A stretch of DNA of 61,470 nucleotides from Thioalkalivibrio sp. ALJ24. GTDB lineage: Bacteria; Pseudomonadota; Gammaproteobacteria; Ectothiorhodospirales; Ectothiorhodospiraceae. Location: the NCBI RefSeq assembly GCF_000377785.1, contig NZ_KB898734.1, forward strand, positions 1 to 61,470, given 5' to 3'. Position numbers and translations under genes: made by a program. A model generated the notes under the pieces. It saw nothing but the letters and a program-made list of their open reading frames with translations, was not told the DNA's origin and did not search any database. Positions 17,361 through 26,164 of the stretch are shown one piece after another. Every line of letters starts with the position of its first letter. The stretch's first letter is position 1.

Positions 17361-18284
17361 ATGAATCTTGCCTTCCTATCTCCCGATGCCGGGCTGGAAC
17401 ATGACAACGGACCCGGGCACCCGGAGTGTCCCGAGCGGCTGACCGCGATCCGCGACCAGCTGGTGGCCGGCGGGCTGGACCCGTGGATCCTGCACCGCGA
17501 GGCGCTGCCGGCCGGGCGCGCCGATCTGCTGCGGGTCCATACCGAGAACCATGTGGCGCGGGTACTGCGGCATGTGCCGGCGGGCGAGCGGATCATGCTC
17601 GACGGCGACACCGCACTGTCCCCCGGCAGCCACGAGGCGGCCCTGCTGGCGGCGGGTGCAGGCATGACCGCGGTGGACTGGGTGATGGGCGCGCGGGGCC
17701 GGCGGGGGTTCTGCGCGGTGCGTCCGCCGGGGCACCATGCCCGCGCCGACCGTGCCGCGGGCTTCTGTCTGTTCAACAACGTGGTGATCGCCGCCCGCCA
17801 CGCTCAGGCCCGCCACGGCGTCCGCCGCATCGCGATCGTGGACTTCGACGTGCATCACGGCGATGGTACCGAGGCGCTGGTGGCCGGGGATCCGTCCATC
17901 CTGTTCGCGTCGTCCTTCGAGCATCCCGCCTACCCCGGGTCGGGCGTAACGCCGCTGGGCGACAACTGCCTCAACGTGCCCGTGCCCGGCGGGTCATCCG
18001 GCGGACAGTGGCGCGAGGCGGTGGCCGCGGCCTGGTTCGAGCAGTGGGATGCGTTCGCACCCGAGCTGGTGCTGGTGTCGGCCGGCTTTGACGCCCACCG
18101 TGAGGACGAACTCTCGCGCCTGGCCCTGAGCGAGGACGACTACGCCTGGATCAGCGCGCGCATTGTGGAGCTGGCCGAGCGGCACGCGCAGGGGCGGGTG
18201 GTCTCCATGCTGGAAGGCGGTTATGCCCTGCACGCGCTGGGGCGCAGCGTGGCCGCGCATCTGCGTGAACTCGGGGGCTTCTGA
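17361..18284 (+). CDS. Histone deacetylase family (class II-like) deacetylase
   Basis: 307 residues with the arginase/deacetylase fold. The catalytic His pair is in RPPGHHA, and zinc ligands are in DFDVHHGDGT and SAGFDAH. The N-terminal GPGHPECPERL motif is typical of bacterial acetoin-utilisation/acetylpolyamine-amidohydrolase-like members. It should remove acyl groups from lysine, acetylpolyamine or small molecules. The substrate is not determinable from sequence. It is transcribed divergently from the PatZ-type acetyltransferase with only 60 bp between starts, which suggests opposing roles in protein acetylation. It ends 7 bp from the convergent GGDEF gene. Confidence 0.9.
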   Translation: MNLAFLSPDAGLEHDNGPGHPECPERLTAIRDQLVAGGLDPWILHREALPAGRADLLRVHTENHVARVLRHVPAGERIMLDGDTALSPGSHEAALLAAGAGMTAVDWVMGARGRRGFCAVRPPGHHARADRAAGFCLFNNVVIAARHAQARHGVRRIAIVDFDVHHGDGTEALVAGDPSILFASSFEHPAYPGSGVTPLGDNCLNVPVPGGSSGGQWREAVAAAWFEQWDAFAPELVLVSAGFDAHREDELSRLALSEDDYAWISARIVELAERHAQGRVVSMLEGGYALHALGRSVAAHLRELGGF

Positions 18285-18291
18285 ACCGCCT

Positions 18292-21243
18292 TCAGTCGTG
18301 CACCGCGACGCGGTTGCGACCGTGGCGCTTGGCATCGTACAGGGCGTCGTCGGCGCGCTTGAAGGTGTCCTTCAGCGGTTCCCCCTGCCGGTGTTGCGCC
18401 ACACCGATACTGATGGTCAGACGGCCGGAGCCGGGGAAGGTTGTGTCGCTAACGCGGGCGCGCAGGGTCTCGGCTACCTTGCGCGCGCGGCGTAGTTCGG
18501 TTGAGGGCAGCAGCACCATGAACTCCTCGCCACCCCAGCGGCCGATTACGTCGGATTTGCGCAGGCGGTCCTGCAGCACCCCGACGAGCTGCTGCAGGAC
18601 TTCGTCGCCCACGTCGTGGCCGAAGGTATCGTTCACGTCCTTGAACCGGTCCAGGTCCAGCAGCAGGATCGAGAACGCATCGCCGTGGCGATCGGCGCGG
18701 TGGGCCTCCTGTTCCAGCAGGCTCTCCAGGTGGCGCCGGTTGGCTACACCGGTCAGGCGGTCATGCAGGGCCTGGCGCTCCAGCTCCGCCTCCAGGTGTT
18801 TCTGCCGCGAGATGTCATGGAACACCGCCACGAAGTGGCGGCTCGAGCCGTTGTCGTCACCGTTCAAGCCCGTGATCGACATATACAGGGGGATCAGCGT
18901 GCCGTCCTTGCGCCGGTCCCAGATCTCGCCTTCCCAGTGGCCCTGTTCGTCGAGCTGGCCGAACAGGTCCAGGTAGAACTCGCGGTCATGCTCGCCCGAC
19001 TTGATAAGGTCGCGCGGGGTCTGGCCCAGCACCTCTCCGGCGTCGTACCCGGTGATCTCCTCGAAGGCGCGGTTCGCGCGCAGGATGTGCCCGTCGGCGT
19101 CGGTGATGAAGATCGCGTGGCTGGCCTGGAAGGTCGCGGCCAGCAGGCGCAGTTCCTCTTCCAGTTCCCGGCGCTCGCTGATGTCCACCAGGTAACCATG
19201 GTAGTGGTCCACCGCGCCGAACTCGTCGCGCTCGATGGTGGTGTAGTCCAGCATCCAGCGCCAGCCGCCATCGCGGTGGCGCAAGCGGTAGGGGGTATGC
19301 TGATAGTTGATGTGGTCGCTGGCGGTATGGGCGATGACCTCCCGGCCCATGCGCTCGCGGTCTTCGGGGTGCACCAGCCGGTCGTGGGGTGTCTGCGGGT
19401 CCATCAGTTCCTGCGGCTCGTAGCCGAGGACTTCCTGTACGTTGGGCGAGACATACTGGATGGGCCACCCCGGGGCATTGTCCCAGGCAAAGATCACCGT
19501 CGGGCCGGCCATGAACAGGTTGCGCTCGCGTTCCAGAGCCAGGCGCTGTTCGCGCCGCGTCAGCTCGTGGCCGATCCATTGCGCCATCAGGGTGATCAGG
19601 TCGCGTTCGAAGGGCACGAAGGGCTCGCGCGGGGTCCGCGCGACGAAGCTCAGCACCGCCCGCAGTTCACCGTTCACGTACACCGGCATGCCGAAGCATG
19701 CACTGGCCCCGGGGGCCTCGGAGATGCTGCAGCCATCCACCCGGGAAGCCGGTTCGTGGTAGCCGACCGGGCCCGGGTGCCGCAGGGCGTTGTCACAGAA
19801 CGGGGCCCCGCTGTCGCCGGGGCGCCCCGGGGCCTCCGGCCAGTCGCCGGCGGCCTCGAGGATGCGCCGGCTGCCGTCGTCCACCCGCACCAGGCGGCCA
19901 TGGTCCATCGCGAATTCGCGCAGGCCGAGTTCCAGCAGGGCGCTCAGCTTGCCGGCGTCCTCCGTGTCCGCGGTGCTGGTGATCCGGTGCAGCTCCTGCA
20001 GGGCGTTCTGGCGGCGCTGTTCCAGCGCCTCGCGGGCCTTCTCCGGACGGATGTCGCGTATGATGGTGGAGTAATACTCGGGCTCGCCGTCTGCACCGAA
20101 GTGGGCAATGATGCGCTGGGACACGGGAATCTGATGTCCGTCGATGTCCAGCAGCGCGGACTCGCCTTCCCAGAAACCGGTACGGCGCGCGGCCGGAAAC
20201 CCTTTCTGTTGCAGTTGGCGCCTGGCCCATTCGGGGTGAAGCCATTCGCCCGCATGTTCTCCGGAGAAAAAGTCCTGATCCCGCTGCGGGTCCGCGTCAC
20301 CTTCCGCTCCGGGCAGTCCGACCAGCTCCTTGCCCCCGCGGTTGACGTACAGCACGTGTCCCGTGGCATCCGCCATGGACACGAAATCCGGCGTGGCCTC
20401 GAGGATCTGGATCAGCCGTTCGCGGCTGCGTTCCGCTTCGCGCTGCTCGGTGACGTCGACCCCCACCCCCTGAAACGCGGTGATCCGGCCGTCCGCGTCG
20501 AAGAACGCCCGGTTGCTCCACAGGATGGTGCGCAGCTCCCCGTCGGCCCGCGGCAGGGTGTTCTCGATATGCCCCACCGGCCGCTCCGGGGTAAAGCTTT
20601 CCAGGTGCGCGCGGACCCGCGCGACGTCTGCTTCGGGCGTCCAGTCCAGCCAGCGCTGGCCCAGCAATTCCTGCGGTGTTCGACCCTGGAACTCCAGCAT
20701 CGCACGGTTGGCATGCAGGAGCGTGGTGTCCGGGAGGTAGCGGGTGACCAGATGCGGGTGGTCGTCCACCAGGCTGCGGTACAGTGCCTCTTGCTGGGCC
20801 AGCTCGCGGCGCGCACGGTGGCGGGTCACCGCATGATTGAGGGTGCGCTGGAGCAGCTCATCGCTCAGGCGGTTCTTGCTGAGGAAATCCTCGGCGCCGG
20901 CCTCGATGGCGTGCGCGCCAGTGCCCGAGTGGTCGTCGCCGGTGAGCACCACCACGGGGATCTCGCGCGTCGGTGACAGCACCCGCTGCAGGGTCCGGTC
21001 CGGGCCCGAGTCGGGCAGGTTCAGGTCCAGCAGGATCGCATCGAACGCGGTGGCGTCGCGTGCCAGAAGCTCGAGGGCCTCCTGCAGCCGGCGGCAGTGT
21101 TCGGTGCTGAACCGGGTGTTGCCCGTCGGGATGGCCAGCAGATCGCGGACCAGGGCCGCATCGTCGGAGCTGTCCTCGACCAGCAGAACACTGAGGCGGG
21201 GGGATTCCTCGGGCCTTGGGGTCTCGGACGCTCGGGGCGGCAT
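18292..21243 (-). CDS. Multidomain diguanylate cyclase: REC-PAS-PAS-GAF-PAS-PAS-GGDEF
   Basis: 983 residues. A receiver domain (about 17-135; phosphosite in AILLDLNLPDSG) is followed by two PAS domains, a GAF domain (about 405-575), two further PAS domains and a C-terminal GGDEF domain. The active site reads GGEEF, and the allosteric I-site RKSD sits exactly five residues before it, so an active, product-inhibited cyclase making c-di-GMP is expected. No histidine kinase is adjacent. A similar REC-PAS-GGDEF protein is at 33060-34367, and the last PAS domains of the two share EFY and GHWEGEIW motifs. AAGGAG lies 3 bases before the start. Confidence 0.92.
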   Translation of the reverse strand: MPPRASETPRPEESPRLSVLLVEDSSDDAALVRDLLAIPTGNTRFSTEHCRRLQEALELLARDATAFDAILLDLNLPDSGPDRTLQRVLSPTREIPVVVLTGDDHSGTGAHAIEAGAEDFLSKNRLSDELLQRTLNHAVTRHRARRELAQQEALYRSLVDDHPHLVTRYLPDTTLLHANRAMLEFQGRTPQELLGQRWLDWTPEADVARVRAHLESFTPERPVGHIENTLPRADGELRTILWSNRAFFDADGRITAFQGVGVDVTEQREAERSRERLIQILEATPDFVSMADATGHVLYVNRGGKELVGLPGAEGDADPQRDQDFFSGEHAGEWLHPEWARRQLQQKGFPAARRTGFWEGESALLDIDGHQIPVSQRIIAHFGADGEPEYYSTIIRDIRPEKAREALEQRRQNALQELHRITSTADTEDAGKLSALLELGLREFAMDHGRLVRVDDGSRRILEAAGDWPEAPGRPGDSGAPFCDNALRHPGPVGYHEPASRVDGCSISEAPGASACFGMPVYVNGELRAVLSFVARTPREPFVPFERDLITLMAQWIGHELTRREQRLALERERNLFMAGPTVIFAWDNAPGWPIQYVSPNVQEVLGYEPQELMDPQTPHDRLVHPEDRERMGREVIAHTASDHINYQHTPYRLRHRDGGWRWMLDYTTIERDEFGAVDHYHGYLVDISERRELEEELRLLAATFQASHAIFITDADGHILRANRAFEEITGYDAGEVLGQTPRDLIKSGEHDREFYLDLFGQLDEQGHWEGEIWDRRKDGTLIPLYMSITGLNGDDNGSSRHFVAVFHDISRQKHLEAELERQALHDRLTGVANRRHLESLLEQEAHRADRHGDAFSILLLDLDRFKDVNDTFGHDVGDEVLQQLVGVLQDRLRKSDVIGRWGGEEFMVLLPSTELRRARKVAETLRARVSDTTFPGSGRLTISIGVAQHRQGEPLKDTFKRADDALYDAKRHGRNRVAVHD

Positions 21244-21319
21244 CGGCTCCTTCCGTGCATGGTTCTCATTGTGCAGGATAACCCCTGCTTCCCTGCGAAT
21301 ACAGCGACGGTGCGCGGGT

Positions 21320-23611
21320 TCAGTCGGGAGCGGGTGCGGCGGACCACTCCGCCGGGGGTGTCCACCGCGTCAGCCAGCCTTCCAGGGCGTCCGGCAGCAT
21401 CGGGCGGGCGATGGCATAGCCCTGACCGTTCTCGCAGCCCATGGCCAGCAGGGCCCGACCCTGTTCGATGGTCTCCACGCCCTCGGCGATCACCCAACGG
21501 TCGAATGCGCGGGCCAGGCCCACCACCGCCTCGATGATGGCGCGGTCATCGGCGTCTTCCAGCATGTCGCGGACATAGCTGCGGTCCATCTTCAGCGCGT
21601 TGGCGGGCACGCGCTTGATGTAGGTCAGGGACGAATAGCCGGTGCCGAAATCGTCGATGCTCATGGATACCCCCAGTTCGCGGACCGCGCGCATGTTCGC
21701 CTCCGCGGCGGCGGCGTTCCCGAAGGCGGTGCTCTCCAGCACCTCGATCTCGAGGTCGCCGCGCGGGATCTCCGGGTGGCGGTCCAGGATGTTTTCCAGA
21801 CGTCGGGGCAGGTCGCCGCTCTCCAGCTGCATCGCGCCAATGTTGATGCTGACCGGCAGGTGACGGCCGTCCTCGCGCCACCGCTCCATCTGGCGCATGG
21901 CCTCCTCCAGCATGTATTCGCCGAGCTCGACGGAGACCGGATCGTTCTCGATGGCCGGCAGGAACTCGCCCGGCGTCAGCCGGCCGCGTTCCGGGTGCCG
22001 CCAGCGCACCAGGGCCTCCACGCCCAGGATCGTGCCGGTGCGCATGTTGACCTTGGGCTGGTATTCCACGCTGAGTTCGTTGCGGTGGATCGCGTGGCGG
22101 AAGGCACTGATGGTGCGATGCCGGCTGGCGACACGCTGGTACTGGCGGTGGTCGAAGTATTCCCAGGCCCGGTCGCGGCGCAGCTTGGATTCGTACAGCG
22201 CGTGATCGGCCTGGCGCAGCAGCGTTTCCGGGTCGAGGCCGCTGCGTGGCGGGCGGATCGAGATCCCGGCGCTGACCGAGATGTTCTCGCTGGCGCTGCC
22301 GGGGCCCTTGTCGGACACCGGCACGTGACGCCCGGCCTCGATCACGGTACCCATGATCTCTTCCAGGCGTTCGATCGCCCCGGAGCTGCGCAGCACCAGG
22401 ATGAACTCGTCGCCGCCGCGGCGTCCGAGCAGGGCATCGTCATTCAGACGTTCGCGCCAGCGGCGGCTCAGTTCGGCCAGGATCCGGTCCCCGGCCGCCG
22501 TGCCCAGGCGGTCGTTCAGTGCGCCGAAATCGTCCACGTCGATGGAGATCAGGGCCAGGGCCGTATCGTCGTGTTCGGTAGTAACCTGCTCCAGCGCCTG
22601 CATGATCCCGGCCCGGTTGGGCAGGCCCGTCAGCGGATCATTGAACGAACGCCATTTCAGTTCGCGGCGGTGTTCCAGCTCGCGGGTCATGTCCTCGTAG
22701 AAGGCGACGCGCAGCCTGCGGCCGTGATCGCGGAGTTCGCCGCCGCGAGTGATGCGGACCGGGACATCGCGCTGCGTGGCGGTGCGCACCCGGCTGTACA
22801 GCGGCGGACTGTCGTGTCCGGCGGGGGCCTCGGGCGGTGCCGTCAGGTGCGCGGCAATCCGCTCGCGTTCGTCGTCCGGGTGCAGATTGGTGATGGGCCG
22901 CTGCTTCAGCTCGTCCTCCGCGTGGCCGGTCATCCTGCAGGCGGCGGGGTTGGCGTCGAGCACGCTGCCGTCTTCGGCATCTAGGATCAGCAGGGGGTGG
23001 ATGAAGCAGTCGAACAGGGTGCGAAAGCGGTTCTCGGCCTCTTCCTGCCCGCGCGAGGCCAGATGCCGGGCGAACTGCGAGACCTGGCGCTCGATATGCA
23101 CGTAGGTGTTGAGCAGGGATTCCAGGCCGGTCGGCGACTGTTCGCGGAAATGCCGCGTGGCGCGTTCGCGCGCTTCGGCCACCCCGACGCCGGCCTCCAG
23201 GGCGTTGATGGCGGCGGCCATCTGCTTGTCGCTTCGCAGGATGTGCAGGGTCAGCCAGCGGACCAGAAACTCGAGCAACGGCTGCAGGCGGTACTCCTCG
23301 GGCCCTTCCAGGGCGGCGATGCGGTCCAGTTCGTCGATAAAGCCGGCGTGCGCGCGGCAGTGATCGGCGAACCACTCGTCATCCTGAAACGCCCGCGCCC
23401 AGATGCCTTCCTCGGTCTCGAAGTGATACCGCGCGTAGGCCCGCAGCTCGACCACGATCTCGTCGGCCGTGGCCTCATCGGTGCCCTCCAGCACCGTACG
23501 CGCCAGGCGGTTGATGAGGTCCACCAGGTAATGATGCTGGCGGTCCACCTCCGGGATGCGGGTCAGGAATTCCTCACCCCAGGGAAAAATCTCGAATTCG
23601 TCCGTGTTCAT
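21320..23611 (-). CDS. Hemerythrin-PAS-GGDEF-EAL protein (c-di-GMP turnover)
   Basis: 763 residues. The N-terminus (1-135) is a bacteriohemerythrin with the di-iron ligand pattern (VDRQHHYLVDLINRL, HFETEEGIW, CRAHAGFIDELD, HILRSDK), implying O2 or redox sensing. A PAS domain, a GGDEF domain (site GGDEF in LGRRGGDEF) and an EAL domain follow. The EAL domain keeps EALVRW, the EST motif, DDFGTGYSS and AEGVET, so phosphodiesterase activity is likely. The GGDEF site is canonical, so the enzyme may be bifunctional. No I-site arginine precedes it in the usual place (the sequence there is NDDALLGRR). It is separate from the neighbouring cyclase by 76 bp. Confidence 0.92.
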   Translation of the reverse strand: MNTDEFEIFPWGEEFLTRIPEVDRQHHYLVDLINRLARTVLEGTDEATADEIVVELRAYARYHFETEEGIWARAFQDDEWFADHCRAHAGFIDELDRIAALEGPEEYRLQPLLEFLVRWLTLHILRSDKQMAAAINALEAGVGVAEARERATRHFREQSPTGLESLLNTYVHIERQVSQFARHLASRGQEEAENRFRTLFDCFIHPLLILDAEDGSVLDANPAACRMTGHAEDELKQRPITNLHPDDERERIAAHLTAPPEAPAGHDSPPLYSRVRTATQRDVPVRITRGGELRDHGRRLRVAFYEDMTRELEHRRELKWRSFNDPLTGLPNRAGIMQALEQVTTEHDDTALALISIDVDDFGALNDRLGTAAGDRILAELSRRWRERLNDDALLGRRGGDEFILVLRSSGAIERLEEIMGTVIEAGRHVPVSDKGPGSASENISVSAGISIRPPRSGLDPETLLRQADHALYESKLRRDRAWEYFDHRQYQRVASRHRTISAFRHAIHRNELSVEYQPKVNMRTGTILGVEALVRWRHPERGRLTPGEFLPAIENDPVSVELGEYMLEEAMRQMERWREDGRHLPVSINIGAMQLESGDLPRRLENILDRHPEIPRGDLEIEVLESTAFGNAAAAEANMRAVRELGVSMSIDDFGTGYSSLTYIKRVPANALKMDRSYVRDMLEDADDRAIIEAVVGLARAFDRWVIAEGVETIEQGRALLAMGCENGQGYAIARPMLPDALEGWLTRWTPPAEWSAAPAPD

Positions 23612-23736
23612 CGCCCGGTTCCGTTTCCTGCGGATACTGCTGCGCAGAGTGTACGCACCGAAGGGCGGGTTTTCCTACAGGCTGGCTGCGGAAATTCGGG
23701 CCGTCGCCCTGCGTCTTCCCGGGCCCGGCGTTTCCT

Positions 23737-24375
23737 TCAGGCGTCCAGGCGCAGGACGAGCCGCGGGTCGCCCGCAACCGGCTGCGGGGAACGGTGCACC
23801 GCGGCCTGTCCGGCGCCGCCGGGAAAGCGTTCGCCCTTCATCAGGATCACGTGCCCGCGGGCGATCCGCAGGGGGGCATGGCCGGCGAGCACGCCGTCGT
23901 TGTCGCCGCAGCCCAGGCGGCTGCGGTCGACGTGGCGATCATCCACGTATTCGGTGCCGGGCCCGGTGTAGCTGCACAGCATGCGCAGCTCCAGCTGGTC
24001 CACGTGGAAAAGCGGGCAGGGTTGTTCGTCCAGCACTTCCAGCTGGGCGCGCAGGATCACGCGCCGGGTGACCACCGCGAAGTTGCGGGCCAGGTGTTCG
24101 ATGTCGAGGGCCAGGTGATGGATTTCGAACGGCCGCGTTCCCGCCGCCTCCAGCAGGCCGGTGCGGATCTGGTCCGGCCGGCCCCGGAGGTCGAGTTGCA
24201 GCCCGGGGCTCTGTTCCGCCAGGGCCTGTGCCTGCAGCCGCAGCTCATCCGTTTCCGGACGACGCCAGATCAGGGCGTTGACGTCCTCGCGCCGAATGCC
24301 ATGCAGCTCGGCGGCCCGGTCGATGAAGCGATGTCGGGATACCGCACTCGCGCGGGAGTGTGGTTGCGTGCTCAC
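23737..24375 (-). CDS. DUF1826 protein, zinc-regulon member
   Basis: 212 residues. Conserved features of the family are visible: [20 protein letters not shown], a VDRSRLG segment, [11 protein letters not shown] and a terminal VHRSP...RLVLRLD. Function is unknown. DUF1826 genes recur beside COG0523 GTPases in Zur regulons. The start is a GTG whose last two bases overlap the preceding TGA (GTGA), with GAGG upstream, so translation is coupled to the GTPase. A longer upstream frame is the shadow of that gene. The His/Cys content suggests metal or cofactor binding, but that is inference. Confidence 0.8.
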   Translation of the reverse strand: MSTQPHSRASAVSRHRFIDRAAELHGIRREDVNALIWRRPETDELRLQAQALAEQSPGLQLDLRGRPDQIRTGLLEAAGTRPFEIHHLALDIEHLARNFAVVTRRVILRAQLEVLDEQPCPLFHVDQLELRMLCSYTGPGTEYVDDRHVDRSRLGCGDNDGVLAGHAPLRIARGHVILMKGERFPGGAGQAAVHRSPQPVAGDPRLVLRLDA

Positions 24376-25631
24376 GAGATTACCTCGGGTTCCTCTTCGG
24401 CCGCTTCCGTACTGCTCTGCAGCCGCCACTCGGGGAACGGATCGCGATAGTCGGCCCAGGCCTCGGCGCCGGCAGCCAGTTCCCGGTCGTCCAGCAGGCA
24501 GGCATCCAGGCGCTGGCGGATGGAGTCGGGATCCATGTCGATGCCGATCACCACGATCTCCTGGCGGCGGTCGCCGTAGCGCTCGTCCCAGTGGGGCGCG
24601 ACGTGGTCCTGCCACCAGTCGGCGTCCACCGGCCGGCGTTCCGGTGGCACCGAGGCCCACCAGAAGCCGGCGGCGTGATGGGTCAGCGCGCCGCCGGCCT
24701 GCGACAGCGTGCCCACCCAGTCCGGTCGTGACGCCAGCCAGAACCAGCCCTTGCTGCGGATCACGCCGGGCCATTCCCGGTGCAGGAGGTCGAAGAAACG
24801 ACCGGGGTGGAACGGCCGGGTCGCCCGATAGACGAAGCTGTGGATCCCGTACTCCTCGGTTTCGGGAGTGTGGTTGCCCATCAGTTCCTGCGCCCAGCCC
24901 GGGGCCTGGGCGGCGCGGTCGAAATCGAAGCGTCCGGTGCCGAGCAGTTCACGCGGCTGCACTCGTCCATGGTCGATCTCGATTACGTGTGCATTCCGGT
25001 TCAGGGCCCGCACTACGCGATGCGCCTGGCGGCGCTGCTCGTCGGTGGCGCGGTCGATCTTGTTCAGCAGGATGACGTCGGCGAACTCGATCTGGTCGAC
25101 CAGCAGGTCGACCACGGTGCGTTCGTCGTCCTCGCCCAGCGACTCGCCGCGTTCAGCGAGGTCATCGGGGGAGGCGTAGTCCTGCAGCAAGGAGGCGGTA
25201 TCCACCACCGTAGCCATGGTGTCCAGACGCGCCACGTCATCCAGCGATGCGCCCTTCTCGTCGCGGAAGGCGAACGTGCTGGCGACCGGCATCGGCTCGG
25301 AGATGCCCGTCGACTCGATCAGCAGGTAATCGTACTGGCCCGATTCCGCCAGGCGGCGCACCTCCACCAGCAGGTCGTCGCGCAGGGTGCAGCAGATGCA
25401 CCCGTTGCTCATCTCCACGGTGCGGGCATCGGTTCGCGACACGCCGTCCTGATCACCGTGGTCGCCGTGATCGCCCCGTACCAGGGCGCCGTCGATGTTG
25501 ATCTCGCTCATGTCGTTGACGATCACGGCGATCTTCAGTCCCTCCTGATTGTGCAGCAGGTGGTTGAGGACGGTGGTCTTGCCGGCGCCGAGGAATCCGG
25601 ATAGGACGGTTACGGGCAGACGTTCGGTCAT
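24372..25631 (-). CDS. COG0523 GTPase (CobW/YciC/ZigA type), putative zinc metallochaperone
   Basis: 419 residues. It has a G1 loop [10 protein letters not shown], the hallmark metal site [12 protein letters not shown] (CxCC), a G4 motif NKID and a C-terminal CobW_C domain ([17 protein letters not shown]). A short insert, [10 protein letters not shown], before the CxCC region is a further likely metal-binding loop. Members of this subfamily are induced by zinc limitation and deliver Zn to client proteins. The start has GGGAG with 6-base spacing. It lies between dksA2 (28 bp) and the overlapping DUF1826 gene, probably one Zur-controlled transcript. Confidence 0.9.
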   Translation of the reverse strand: MTERLPVTVLSGFLGAGKTTVLNHLLHNQEGLKIAVIVNDMSEINIDGALVRGDHGDHGDQDGVSRTDARTVEMSNGCICCTLRDDLLVEVRRLAESGQYDYLLIESTGISEPMPVASTFAFRDEKGASLDDVARLDTMATVVDTASLLQDYASPDDLAERGESLGEDDERTVVDLLVDQIEFADVILLNKIDRATDEQRRQAHRVVRALNRNAHVIEIDHGRVQPRELLGTGRFDFDRAAQAPGWAQELMGNHTPETEEYGIHSFVYRATRPFHPGRFFDLLHREWPGVIRSKGWFWLASRPDWVGTLSQAGGALTHHAAGFWWASVPPERRPVDADWWQDHVAPHWDERYGDRRQEIVVIGIDMDPDSIRQRLDACLLDDRELAAGAEAWADYRDPFPEWRLQSSTEAAEEEPEVIS

Positions 25632-25659
25632 GGCGGGCTCCCGGGGTTTGTGATGGATG

Positions 25660-26088
25660 TTACTCATGGAACAGGTGCTCGGTGGCTTCCATGCGTTCCT
25701 TGGCCTCCACGCTGAGTGTGGCGGTGGGTCGGGCCAGGAGTCGGGGCAAGCCGATGGGCTCCCCGGTCTGGTCGCAGAAGCCGTAATCACCGGCTTCAAT
25801 GCGATAAAGGGCTTCGTCGATCTTTCTCAACAGCCGGTTTTCGCGTCCCCGGATACGCAGTTCGAGCTGGCGGTTCTCCTCTTCGCTGGCTCGGTCCAGT
25901 TCGTCCGCGGCCTGACTGCTCTGGCGCAGGTCGGTGCGCACCTGCTCGATATCGTCGAGTACCTGTTCGCGCATGGCCTGCAGGCGTGCGCGGAAGAACT
26001 CGAGCTGCTGCGGGTTCATGTAAGCCTCCTCGGGCATCGCGAGGAGCTCGTCTTCGGTGCGTGGGATGTTATGGATCGTCTCGCTCAT
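25660..26088 (-). CDS. dksA2: DksA2, zinc-independent DksA paralogue
   Basis: 142 residues with the DksA coiled coil ([13 protein letters not shown] through [15 protein letters not shown]). The zinc-finger region, which in DksA is four cysteines, here reads C-x2-T-x17-S-x2-A ([18 protein letters not shown]), so only one cysteine remains and zinc cannot be bound in the usual way. Pseudomonas aeruginosa DksA2 is the known precedent: it replaces DksA during zinc starvation in the ppGpp-dependent control of RNA polymerase. The ATG at 26088 directly follows a perfect Zur box and lacks a Shine-Dalgarno sequence, so the mRNA may be leaderless. Confidence 0.9.
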   Translation of the reverse strand: MSETIHNIPRTEDELLAMPEEAYMNPQQLEFFRARLQAMREQVLDDIEQVRTDLRQSSQAADELDRASEEENRQLELRIRGRENRLLRKIDEALYRIEAGDYGFCDQTGEPIGLPRLLARPTATLSVEAKERMEATEHLFHE

Positions 26089-26090
26089 GG

Positions 26091-26105
26091 CGTTATACTA
26101 TAACG
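26091..26105. promoter_or_regulatory. Zur box between dksA2 and folE2
   Basis: CGTTATA-C-TATAACG is a perfect 7-1-7 palindrome that contains the gammaproteobacterial Zur core GTTATA-N-TATAAC. It overlaps the -10 regions of both divergent promoters, so one repressor dimer could silence dksA2-cobW-DUF1826 and folE2 together when zinc is sufficient. Confidence 0.85.
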
Positions 26106-26125
26106 TTACTGATGCACGGTCACAA
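26097..26125 (-). promoter_or_regulatory. dksA2 operon promoter embedding the Zur box
   Basis: On the leftward strand TTGTGA (26125-26120), a 17-bp spacer and TATAGT (26102-26097) form a good sigma70 promoter. Transcription would start near 26090-26088, at the dksA2 initiation codon. The rightward folE2 -10 would be TATACT (26094-26099), giving a roughly 58-nt leader, but I see no good -35 for it. Confidence 0.6.
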
Positions 26126-26164
26126 CGGCCCCGCGCCGGTGACCCGACCCTTGCGGGAGACACC

